A stretch of 64,000 bases of DNA from Meiothermus ruber DSM 1279. GTDB lineage: Bacteria; Deinococcota; Deinococci; Deinococcales; Thermaceae. The stretch spans positions 3,033,458-3,097,457 of the forward strand of contig NC_013946.1 of NCBI RefSeq assembly GCF_000024425.1. Direction: 5' to 3'. Shown here in pieces: positions 8,718 through 15,610 of this stretch. Every line of letters starts with the position of its first letter. Positions within the stretch are counted from its first letter, which is position 1. Under the pieces are notes generated by a model. The model saw only the letters and a list, made by a program, of their open reading frames with translations. It did no database searches and was not told where the DNA came from. A program made the translations under genes and the position numbers.

Positions 8718-9776
8718 GTGGCCTGGGCCTTGCTTCCATCGGGCGCGCTGCTTTACGTAGCGCTGTATGCGGTGGTGCCCATGCTCCCCGGCCTGGAACG
8801 CCTGTTCGGCACCCCGCCCGGCAGCGCCCATTTGGGCATCAGCCTGCCCTTTGTGCTGCTGGTGCTGCTCTCACCGCTGGTGCCGCGCCTCCGCCTGCCG
8901 GCGGGTATGGTGATGGGCGGCGGGCTGCTGGGGGTGGGTCTGTTTGGCGTGCTGGCCGGGCTGGCGCCCAGCCTAGAAATCTGGACGCTCTGCCGAACCC
9001 TGCAGGGGGCCTTTGCGGCAGCCGTTCCAGGGCTTTCGCTGGCCCTGCTGCCCCGGCTGTATCCCCGCAAGCACGCCCAGATGGCCGGGTTCTGGGTGGC
9101 CGGCAATGTGCTGGGCGGGGGCCTGGGGCGGGGGCTGGGGGGACTGTTTGCCGAGTGGTTTGGTGAGCGCTGGGCCATGGTCTTGCTGGCCCTTCCGGTG
9201 GCCGTCATCGCCTGGGCGGTGCTGCGCACGCGCGACCGCCTGGCCCTGCCCGCACCCCAGTACACCCTGCGGGCCTGGCCCCTGTACACCCTGGGCTTCA
9301 TTCTGCTGTTTCTGAACTTTTTTGTGACCAACCTGCTGCCCTACCGCCTCGAGGCCCTGGGGCTATCGCAGGCCCAGATTGGGGGGATATTTTTCGCCTA
9401 CCTGGCCGGCATCCCCGGCAGCGCCCTGGCCGGGGCGCTGGTCAGGCGGCTGGGCGAGGTGCGGGCCTTCCGGCTGGCCTTTGGCCTGGTCACCCTGGGC
9501 CTGCTGGCGCAGTTGCCCGACCAGCCTTTGTGGATTCTGGTGGGGTTTGTGGCCATGATGGCGGGCATCTTCACCGCCCAGGCCATCGCCGGTGGGGCCT
9601 CGGGGCGGGGCGGCAGTGGGGTGAGCGGCACCTATGTGGCGGCGTTCTACCTGGGTGGGACGGTCGCAGGCCTGGTCTACCCGCCCTTCATCGGGCAAAG
9701 CCCCCTGTGGGGCCTCGAGGTGGCCCTGGGGGTCTCGCTGCTGGCGGTGCTGCTGGCCGGGCGGGCCCTGCGCTGA
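8718..9776 (+). CDS. Major facilitator superfamily transporter
   Basis: 352 residues, slightly short for MFS, with about twelve hydrophobic segments. The first loop carries the helix 2-3 region (LLSPLVPRLRLPAGMVMGGG) and helix 4 has the RTLQGAFAAAVPGLSLALLPRLYP arginine motif, close to the YnfM/CynX-type efflux branch. Function is probably drug or metabolite efflux; substrate unknown. GTG start with TATGCT six bases upstream (8706-8711), leaderless. Confidence 0.85.
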   Translation: MAWALLPSGALLYVALYAVVPMLPGLERLFGTPPGSAHLGISLPFVLLVLLSPLVPRLRLPAGMVMGGGLLGVGLFGVLAGLAPSLEIWTLCRTLQGAFAAAVPGLSLALLPRLYPRKHAQMAGFWVAGNVLGGGLGRGLGGLFAEWFGERWAMVLLALPVAVIAWAVLRTRDRLALPAPQYTLRAWPLYTLGFILLFLNFFVTNLLPYRLEALGLSQAQIGGIFFAYLAGIPGSALAGALVRRLGEVRAFRLAFGLVTLGLLAQLPDQPLWILVGFVAMMAGIFTAQAIAGGASGRGGSGVSGTYVAAFYLGGTVAGLVYPPFIGQSPLWGLEVALGVSLLAVLLAGRALR

Positions 9777-9782
9777 CCCGGC

Positions 9783-10397
9783 TCAGCCTGCCAGGTAAGG
9801 GTTACTCGCCAGCTCCTCTGCAAGGGTGGTGGTGGGGCCATGCCCGGGGTAGACCACCGTTTCGGGCGGCAGTTGGACGACTCGCTGGAGCGAGGCCAAC
9901 AACGCCTGGGGGTCGCTGCCGGGCAGGTCGTAGCGGCCGATGCCCCCACGGAAGAGCACATCCCCGCTCACCAGGTGGCCGGGCCGGTAGAAGCCCACAT
10001 GCCCTGGGGCATGCCCGGGCAGAAACAGCACCTCGAGGCCCAGGCCAAAATCCAGGGTCTGCCCCTCGGCCAGGGGCTCGATGGGTTCGGGCGGCTGGGG
10101 AATGGAGAGACCCCAGCGGGCCGCACTCAAAGCTGCGCTGCGGTAGAGCGGCAGGTCGGCTGGGTGCAGGTAGACCGGTAGCCGCAAAGCTTCTACCAGC
10201 GGGGCCACCGCCCCCACGTGGTCGAAATGCGCATGGGTGAGCAAAATCGCCTCCGGCTTTAAACCCACCCGCTGCACCTCGGCCAGGATGCGCCCGGGCT
10301 CGTCGCCGGGGTCTACGATAACCCCCCGTCCGTCCTCGGCCACCAACAGATAGGTGTTTTCCTGCAAAGGGCCTACAGCCAAGCCATACACCTTCAT
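9783..10397 (-). CDS. MBL-fold metallo-hydrolase, glyoxalase II-like
   Basis: 204 residues. The metallo-beta-lactamase metal motif THAHFDHVGAV is at residues 54-64, with further ligand positions in PGHAPGHVGFY and VYPGHGPTT. The short length matches bacterial hydroxyacylglutathione-hydrolase-like proteins without the C-terminal substrate domain. It is convergent with the MFS gene and next to a rhodanese, a pairing often linked to thiol or persulfide metabolism. The -10 hexamer TAGGCT lies seven bases before the start (10405-10410). Confidence 0.85.
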   Translation of the reverse strand: MKVYGLAVGPLQENTYLLVAEDGRGVIVDPGDEPGRILAEVQRVGLKPEAILLTHAHFDHVGAVAPLVEALRLPVYLHPADLPLYRSAALSAARWGLSIPQPPEPIEPLAEGQTLDFGLGLEVLFLPGHAPGHVGFYRPGHLVSGDVLFRGGIGRYDLPGSDPQALLASLQRVVQLPPETVVYPGHGPTTTLAEELASNPYLAG

Positions 10398-10432
10398 GCC
10401 CTACAGCCTACAGGCAAATTCTGGCAAGGGCC

Positions 10433-11119
10433 TCAGGAACGTTCTACCGGCAGGTCGGCCTCGGCCTCCCACTCGAGCATGCTGCCCAGGTAGTTGCGGG
10501 CCTGCACCCCCTGCTGGCGCAGGAGCCAGAACGCGCTGGCGCTGCGGGCCCCGCTGCGGCAGTGCACCCCCACCGCCTGGCCGGCCAAAAGACCCAGGGC
10601 CCCGGCGTTGTCCGGGCCGAACGCTCCGAGCGGAATGTTTTTGGCCCCGGGAATCCGGGCGGTGGCAAACTCTTGGGGCTCGCGCACGTCCAGCAGAGGA
10701 TACGGCAGACCGGCCAGGATTTCGTCAGCGGTGAGCAGGATCTCGCGGTTGAGCCGGGCCCAAGGCTCACCGGCCACCGGCTGGGCTGGGGTCTGCTGGG
10801 TGGCTCGAGGTTCCCATCCTTGCGGCCACAGGTAGACCTCGAGGCCCCCCAAGGCCAGCATGAAAGCGGTTTTGGTCAGGCGGGTGTTGAAGCCCAGGTC
10901 GTAGACCACCACCGGGCGGTGGGGGCCCGCCCCGATGCGGCCGTTGAGATCGGCCAGGGCTTGCTCGAGCTGCGCTAGCTCTTCCTCGCTGCGCAAGCGC
11001 CCGCGAAAGCCCGACAGGTCGAGGTTGATGGCGCCCTCGAGGTGGCCCTGGGCGTACTCAGCCGGGGAGCGGCTGTCGATGAGCAGCGCGTGGGCAGGGG
11101 GATCGGCGGAGAGAATCAT
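10433..11119 (-). CDS. Two-domain rhodanese (thiosulfate/mercaptopyruvate sulfurtransferase-like)
   Basis: 228 residues with two rhodanese domains. The first (LLIDSRSPAEYAQGHLEGAINL) ends in VVVYDLGFN, with aspartate where a catalytic loop cysteine could lie, so it is structural. The second (LLDVREPQEFATARIPGAKNIP) has the active-site loop HCRSGARSA with the catalytic cysteine. It moves a sulfane sulfur between thiosulfate or mercaptopyruvate and thiol acceptors in the cytoplasm. The in-frame ATG at 11236 is rejected: TACAAT at 11126-11131 lies six bases before the ATG at 11119. Confidence 0.87.
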   Translation of the reverse strand: MILSADPPAHALLIDSRSPAEYAQGHLEGAINLDLSGFRGRLRSEEELAQLEQALADLNGRIGAGPHRPVVVYDLGFNTRLTKTAFMLALGGLEVYLWPQGWEPRATQQTPAQPVAGEPWARLNREILLTADEILAGLPYPLLDVREPQEFATARIPGAKNIPLGAFGPDNAGALGLLAGQAVGVHCRSGARSASAFWLLRQQGVQARNYLGSMLEWEAEADLPVERS

Positions 11120-11125
11120 TGCTAG

Positions 11126-11155
11126 ATTGTACCGGGCCGGCCCCCTGTTTATGCT
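11126..11155. promoter_or_regulatory. Divergent pair of leaderless -10 elements
   Basis: Only 43 bases separate the two divergent start codons. TACAAT on the minus strand (11126-11131) serves the rhodanese and TATGCT on the plus strand (11150-11155) serves the GNAT gene; each -10 is six or seven bases from its start codon. The two promoters must share polymerase space and are probably mutually exclusive. Confidence 0.55.
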
Positions 11156-11162
11156 GAAAAGC

Positions 11163-11750
11163 ATGAACCTGCGCGTGGATGTTTTCTCCGGTGCCGAGGT
11201 GGCCCCCTTCATCCCCGAGCTGGCCCGCCTGCGCATGGCGGTTTTTCGGGAGTGGCCCTATCTGTACGAGGGGAGCCTCGAGTACGAGACGCACTACCTA
11301 GCCAAGTTTATGAACCTCCCCGAGAGCACCCTGGTGGTGGTGCGGGACGGCGAGCGGGTGGTGGGGGCCTCCACCGCCCTGCCCCTTGCCCAGGCCGAGG
11401 TCGAGTTCCGGGAACCCTTCATAAAGGCCGGGCTGAATCCCCAGGACTGGTACTACTTCGGGGAGTCGGTGCTGGAGCCCGCGTATCGGGGCCGGGGGCT
11501 GGGGGTGGCCTTTTTTCATCACCGGGAGGCGCGGGCCCTCGAGCTCGGCTACCGCCGGGCCACCTTCTGCGCCGTCGAACGCCCCGCCGAGCACCCCCTC
11601 AGACCCGCCGATTACGTGCCGCTGGACGCCTTCTGGCAGCGGCGGGGGTTTAGCAAGCGCCCCGACCTGGTCTGCCAGTTCACCTGGCGCGACCTCGGCC
11701 AGCCCCAGGAGACCCCCAAACCCATGGTCTTCTGGGTGAAGCACCTCTAA
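11163..11750 (+). CDS. GNAT-family N-acetyltransferase
   Basis: 195 residues. The N-terminal half (VVVRDGERVVGASTALPL) supplies the beta strands and the acetyl-CoA loop is VLEPAYRGRGLGVAFFHHREA near residue 105, with the RGxGxG/A pattern. The C terminus FWQRRGFSKRPDLVCQFTWRDL is typical of small uncharacterised acetyltransferases. The start is placed at 11163, not at the ATG at 11151, because the latter is part of the -10 hexamer. The acceptor substrate is unknown. Confidence 0.82.
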   Translation: MNLRVDVFSGAEVAPFIPELARLRMAVFREWPYLYEGSLEYETHYLAKFMNLPESTLVVVRDGERVVGASTALPLAQAEVEFREPFIKAGLNPQDWYYFGESVLEPAYRGRGLGVAFFHHREARALELGYRRATFCAVERPAEHPLRPADYVPLDAFWQRRGFSKRPDLVCQFTWRDLGQPQETPKPMVFWVKHL

Positions 11751-11850
11751 TGCAAGCCGCATGAATTGACAACCGTTTCACATTTGGGCTTTTGAAAAAT
11801 ATCCCGTCCCAAACGAATAAAACCCCTGCCTCCTTCTGGGAAACACCCAG

Positions 11851-11904
11851 ATACCCACAAAGTTATCCACAGGCCAGGCCGGGTTATCCACAAAGTTATC
11901 CACA
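11851..11904 (+). promoter_or_regulatory. Cluster of DnaA boxes (TTATCCACA x3)
   Basis: Three perfect TTATCCACA boxes in the same orientation occur at 11863-11871, 11884-11892 and 11896-11904, and a weaker ATACCCACA at 11851-11859. They lie in the 277-bp gap between the GNAT gene and the next ORF, a stretch that is AT-richer than its surroundings. No dnaA or dnaN is adjacent, so this is a DnaA-binding site away from the origin rather than an obvious oriC. Confidence 0.75.
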
Positions 11905-12027
11905 GGCCCGCCCCTTACATGAGGAAAAAGTGAAGCAAAGCCCAAGAACTGTCTGAGTTTTCCTGGGCCTTCCTTTCAGTTGCTTAATGACCCTGGCCTA
12001 TAGCATGATTGGGTATACGGGTTGCTT

Positions 12028-12492
12028 ATGCCAGCATCGGATGCCATTCGAATTGAGCCAAGACCATTTTTGCGCATGGTGGCTGGTCTTTTGAACCGAT
12101 GCCCCTCCTGGGTGGCCTCGCCAACCCCAGACCAGAACTATCTCCTGGCCCGCTCGCCCGTAGGAACCCGGTATATATTCCAGGTACTCTCTCACCTGTC
12201 GGCCCTGGACAGCGCCTTGCAGGACGTGTTAAGCGCCAGGCAAGCCCACCGGGCCGAGGGCGTTGTTTTGATTCTGCTCGACCAACCCCAGGGCGCCTCG
12301 TTCAGCGAGCTGGCCCAGGCCCACGGGGTGCAGCTATGGACCCTGGCCGACATGGACTACCTGGTCATGGCTGCCGACCTCGAGTCCAACGCCCCCCTGG
12401 CCCACCTGGGCCTCCACACCCAGCAGTCCAGCGCCACCATCACCGCCCCGCCCGCCGCTGCCGGGGCCTCTAGCACCACCTCCCAGGGCTAA
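12028..12492 (+). CDS. Hypothetical protein with possible nuclease-like fold
   Basis: 154 residues, no family recognised. The region GVVLILLDQPQGASFSELAQAHGVQLWTLADMD has the beta-alpha-beta rhythm (V-x-L-W after a strand and helix) seen in restriction-endonuclease-like and Mrr-type domains, but no catalytic PD-(D/E)xK set can be shown. The last 25 residues are a low-complexity Ala/Thr/Ser tail. An in-frame TTG at 12022 lies inside the promoter spacer; TATACG at 12014-12019 precedes the ATG at 12028 by eight bases. Confidence 0.6.
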   Translation: MPASDAIRIEPRPFLRMVAGLLNRCPSWVASPTPDQNYLLARSPVGTRYIFQVLSHLSALDSALQDVLSARQAHRAEGVVLILLDQPQGASFSELAQAHGVQLWTLADMDYLVMAADLESNAPLAHLGLHTQQSSATITAPPAAAGASSTTSQG

Positions 12493-12522
12493 CCCACCCG
12501 GCTTGTGGTATAAGCTGTGGGT

Positions 12523-12900
12523 ATGAGTCAGCAGCGCGTACAAACCGATCAAGCCCCTCAGGCCATCGGTCCCTACAGCCAGGCCATCGTGGCCGGTGGG
12601 TTGGTGTTTTGCTCAGGCCAGATTCCCCTCACCTCCTCCGGCGAGCTGGTCGCGGGGGATGTGGAGGCCCAGACCCATCAGGTCATGAAAAACTTAGGGG
12701 CGGTGCTCGAGGCCGCCGGAAGCTCGTATGCCAAGATAGTGCAGACCACCTGCTACCTGGCCGATATGAACGACTTTCCGGCCTTTAACAAGGTCTATGC
12801 CGAGTACGTGCGCGAGCCCTTCCCGGCCCGGGCCACCGTGCAGGTGGCCCGCCTGCCCCGCGACGTGAAGGTGGAGGTGGCCTGCATCGCCCTGCTGTAG
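12523..12900 (+). CDS. ridA: RidA family reactive intermediate deaminase
   Basis: 125 residues, the full YjgF/YER057c/UK114 length. RidA hydrolyses reactive enamine/imine intermediates, such as 2-aminoacrylate, released by PLP enzymes. Signature segments are APQAIGPYSQAI, FCSGQIPL, the conserved arginine in FPARATVQVARLP, and VEVACIALL at the end. TATAAG (12509-12514) is eight bases upstream of the ATG; a GTG six bases earlier is also in frame. It lies close to several PLP-dependent enzymes of the window. Confidence 0.95.
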   Translation: MSQQRVQTDQAPQAIGPYSQAIVAGGLVFCSGQIPLTSSGELVAGDVEAQTHQVMKNLGAVLEAAGSSYAKIVQTTCYLADMNDFPAFNKVYAEYVREPFPARATVQVARLPRDVKVEVACIALL

Positions 12901-12926
12901 GGGCCTGGCCGCGATACACTAGCCCC

Positions 12927-13853
12927 ATGAACCTCTACGAGCGCTTTCTGGCCCAGGACGTGCGGGCCCTGGCCCGGGCCATCACCCTGGTGGAGTCGGG
13001 CTACCCCGAAGGGCAGGCCTTGCTGCGGCAACTGCGGGGGCGCGGCCAGGCTAAAGTGGTGGGCCTGACCGGCAGCCCTGGAGCCGGCAAAAGCACCCTC
13101 ACCGACCGGCTGATCGAGGAGGCCCGGCGGCGGGGCGAGCGGGTGGCGGTGCTGGCGGTGGATCCCAGCAGCCCCTTCACCGGCGGGGCCATCCTGGGCG
13201 ACCGCATCCGCATGATGCGCCACCACCAGGATAAGCAGGTCTACATCCGCTCGCTGGCCAGCCGGGGGGCTTTGGGCGGGCTGGCCGGGGCCACCGTGGC
13301 CAGCCTGACGCTTCTGGAGGCCTTTGGCTTCGACCGCATCTTCGTGGAGACGGTGGGGGTGGGGCAGAGCGAGGTGGACATCGCCCGCGTGGCCGACACC
13401 ACCGTGCTGATTCTGACCCCTGCGGCTGGCGACGCGGTACAGGCCTTCAAGGCCGGGGTGATGGAGATCGCCGACGTGTTCGTGGTCAACAAGTTCGACC
13501 TGCCGGGCGGCGAGCGCATCGTGCAGGAGCTTAAAACCACCCTGGAGCTGGCCGCCCCCCGCCCGGCGGGCTGGAAGCCGCCGGTGCTCACCGCCATCGC
13601 CCCCAAGGCCGAGGGCATCGCGGAGCTGTTCGAGGCCCTCGAGGCCCACCACCAGCACTTGCAGCAACACAACCTGCTCGAGGCTCACCGGCTCGAGCGC
13701 GCCCGCTTCGAGGTGGAGAGCGTGATCCAGGAGTGGGGCCGCCGCAAAACCCAGGAAGGCCAGGCCCTCATCGCCCGGGTAGCCCGGGGCGAACTCACCC
13801 CCGAGGAGGCCGCCCTGCAACTGCTGAGCGGGCCCCTGGGCGTTCAGGTCTAG
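12927..13853 (+). CDS. meaB: MeaB/ArgK-type G3E GTPase
   Basis: 308 residues. MeaB protects and reloads adenosylcobalamin-dependent methylmalonyl-CoA mutase. Walker A is GLTGSPGAGKSTL (residues 47-59), followed by the family-specific VDPSSPFTGGAILGDRIRM. The Walker B-like ETVGVGQSE and the NKFD specificity motif near residue 190 are present. No mutase gene is in the window. TACACT (12915-12920) stands six bases before the ATG, so it has its own leaderless promoter although only 26 bp follow ridA. Confidence 0.93.
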   Translation: MNLYERFLAQDVRALARAITLVESGYPEGQALLRQLRGRGQAKVVGLTGSPGAGKSTLTDRLIEEARRRGERVAVLAVDPSSPFTGGAILGDRIRMMRHHQDKQVYIRSLASRGALGGLAGATVASLTLLEAFGFDRIFVETVGVGQSEVDIARVADTTVLILTPAAGDAVQAFKAGVMEIADVFVVNKFDLPGGERIVQELKTTLELAAPRPAGWKPPVLTAIAPKAEGIAELFEALEAHHQHLQQHNLLEAHRLERARFEVESVIQEWGRRKTQEGQALIARVARGELTPEEAALQLLSGPLGVQV

Positions 13854-13858
13854 CTGCT

Positions 13859-15025
13859 TCAATCTGTAACCACACTGCGCATGAAGGCCCCGATCTGCTG
13901 GGCCGCCCGGCGCAGCACCGCCTCGGGCTGCACCAGGGCAAAGCGCACGTACCCCATCCCACCCGGCCCAAAGGCCCGCCCCGGCGCAAGGGCCACGCCG
14001 GTCTGGGCCACCAGGGCTTTGGCAAAGGCCAGGTCGTCCAGGGCCAGGCTGGAGGGCAACCGGGCCCACAAATACATCCCGGCCTCGGGGAGCGGCACCG
14101 CCCAGCCCTGCTGGGCCAGGGCCTCCACCATGGCTGCCCGGCGGCGGGCCCAGGTCTGGGCGTCGGCCTGCAGGCGGGCCTGGGGTACAGCCAGCGCGGC
14201 CATGCCCATGCGCTGGATGCCCAGGTACTGGTTGAAGTCAATGGGGGCTTTGAGGGCTTCCAGGCTGGCGATGGCCTCGGCGTTGCCCAGGGCAAAACCC
14301 AGCCGGAAACCGGCCAGGTGGTAGCTTTTGGAGAAGCTAAAAAGCTCCACCACCCGCTCCCGCCCCCCCGGCAGGGCCAGGGGCGAGGGGGTGGGTTTCA
14401 AGGCCTGGTCGAGGTAGGGGTTGTCGTGGATGAGCAGCAGGTCGTAGCGGCGGCAGAACTCGAGCGCCTCCGCAAAAAATTCCTCCGAGGCCAGGGCCGC
14501 GGTGGGGTTGTTGGGGTAGTTGAGCAGCAGCGCCTTAGCCCGCCGGGCCACCGCCTCCGGCACGACCCCCAGGTCGGGCAACAGGTGCTCGCCCAGCGGC
14601 ATCAGGTGAACCTCGAGGCCCGCCACCTTGGCCGCTCCAAAATAGGAGGGGTAGGCCACATCGCACATCAGCAGAACCTCGCCGGGGTCGGCCACGGCCA
14701 TCAGCAGATGGGCCAGTCCCTCCTGCGAGCCAATCAGGCTCAGGGCCTCGCGCCGGGGGTCGAGCTGCACCCCGTAGCGCCGGAAGTACCAGTCGGTGGC
14801 GGCCTCGAGGAAGGGCAGGGTGCCCGACTTGAGGCAGTAGCCGTAGCTCGAGGGGTCGTCTATGGCCTGTTTGAGGGCCTCCAGGGCCTCTGGGGGCGGG
14901 GGCAGGTCGGACGCCCCAATCGAGAGATCCACCACCTCGAGGCCCTGGGCGCGGGCCTCGGCCTTGGCCCTGTCCATCTCCAAAAAAACCCCTCCGCCGG
15001 TGGGGGTGCGGCTCGAGCGAAACAT
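13859..15025 (-). CDS. Class I/II PLP-dependent aminotransferase, LL-DAP-like
   Basis: 388 residues. The PLP lysine is in FSFSKSYHLAGFRLGFA (residues about 220-240), with the upstream YPNNPTAA loop, IHDNPYLD, and the substrate-carboxylate arginine near the C terminus (YVRFAL). It is closest in pattern to the LL-diaminopimelate/MalY-related aminotransferases, but the substrate cannot be fixed from sequence. An in-frame ATG at 15097 would add 24 unconserved residues; TATGGT (15035-15040) nine bases upstream of 15025 supports the shorter form. It converges with meaB. Confidence 0.87.
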   Translation of the reverse strand: MFRSSRTPTGGGVFLEMDRAKAEARAQGLEVVDLSIGASDLPPPPEALEALKQAIDDPSSYGYCLKSGTLPFLEAATDWYFRRYGVQLDPRREALSLIGSQEGLAHLLMAVADPGEVLLMCDVAYPSYFGAAKVAGLEVHLMPLGEHLLPDLGVVPEAVARRAKALLLNYPNNPTAALASEEFFAEALEFCRRYDLLLIHDNPYLDQALKPTPSPLALPGGRERVVELFSFSKSYHLAGFRLGFALGNAEAIASLEALKAPIDFNQYLGIQRMGMAALAVPQARLQADAQTWARRRAAMVEALAQQGWAVPLPEAGMYLWARLPSSLALDDLAFAKALVAQTGVALAPGRAFGPGGMGYVRFALVQPEAVLRRAAQQIGAFMRSVVTD

Positions 15026-15141
15026 ATGGGTTCTACCATACCGCAAACCGCTCAGTGGTAACTCGAGTGGTTTTCCAAACAGCCGGCAACCTAACAATAC
15101 GCCTGTGCGCAGCTCAGGAGCTTCGACCCCTCCTGGTTTGC

Positions 15142-15147
15142 TATAAT
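15142..15147 (+). promoter_or_regulatory. Extended -10 promoter upstream of the decayed small gene
   Basis: TATAAT preceded by TGC forms an extended -10 element with no clear -35. It points at the decayed copy beginning near 15171 and could still drive the intact 74-residue ORF behind it. Confidence 0.5.
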
Positions 15148-15170
15148 GTAGGGAGTGCCCGGGAGTTTAC

Positions 15171-15360
15171 GTGACAACTAACAAGCCAGCCGTCGCAACC
15201 CTGAACGACCACCATCTATTCGTTTTGGCGCGATGGCTGTTATACATAGGAAGAGTTTGAGCAGCTCTGGCTGTAACCAATCGAGGCTTCTGGCGGAGAT
15301 TACGAGGCACTTAATGCGGTGCGTATGTTGAACCCGAAGACTGGTTTCTGAACAGCTTGA
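15171..15360 (+). pseudogene. Decayed copy of the adjacent 74-aa ORF
   Basis: In the frame through 15247 the translation reads RDGCYT*EEFEQLW, matching REGRYTREDFERLW of the intact ORF at 15368. The match continues as DYEALNAVRMLNPK against DWDLLSTVRLLTPQ. Four stop codons interrupt it (15247-15249, 15274-15276, 15349-15351, 15358-15360) at places that code R, Q, R and W in the intact copy, and a frame change is needed near 15215-15230. It retains a good promoter. This is a tandem duplicate that has degenerated. Confidence 0.7.
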
Positions 15361-15367
15361 GGTAGTT

Positions 15368-15592
15368 ATGGCTCCCCACCCGATATCCGAACTGTACGAC
15401 GAAATGTACATCTTGTACCGGGAAGGCCGCTATACCCGCGAGGACTTTGAGCGGCTCTGGCCGCAAATGGTGGAGATTGCCCGCAAAAATAACGACTGGG
15501 ATTTGCTGAGTACAGTTCGGCTGCTTACTCCCCAGGAGTGGCTCCGGGATGCGTGGCAGAAGGTGCTAGCTGAAAGCCGCGCAGGTACGTAA
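15368..15592 (+). CDS. Small hypothetical protein next to the CRISPR array
   Basis: 74 residues, predicted helical and soluble, rich in aromatic and charged residues (ELYDEMYILYREGRY, WPQMVEIARKNNDWD). No signal peptide or membrane segment. GAGGT lies four bases before the ATG. It ends 18 bp before the leader-distal end of the CRISPR array, on the opposite strand, and a decayed copy of itself lies directly upstream. I do not recognise a family; conservation of the duplicated copy suggests it is a real coding unit. Confidence 0.65.
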   Translation: MAPHPISELYDEMYILYREGRYTREDFERLWPQMVEIARKNNDWDLLSTVRLLTPQEWLRDAWQKVLAESRAGT

Positions 15593-15610
15593 CCAACAAA
15601 GGCTTCATTT

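Noticed and set aside
11851-11904. oriC at 11.85 kb
   Set aside because: No dnaA or dnaN adjacent and no AT-rich unwinding element with many boxes; [16 protein letters not shown] and boxes at the right edge fit the origin better.
13733-15061. 442-codon plus-strand frame over the aminotransferase
   Set aside because: Shadow frame rich in G, H, Q and L without conserved motifs; the minus strand codes a clear PLP enzyme.
15178-15411. 77-codon minus-strand ORF
   Set aside because: Antisense of the duplicated small gene; the plus-strand similarity between the two copies explains the region better.
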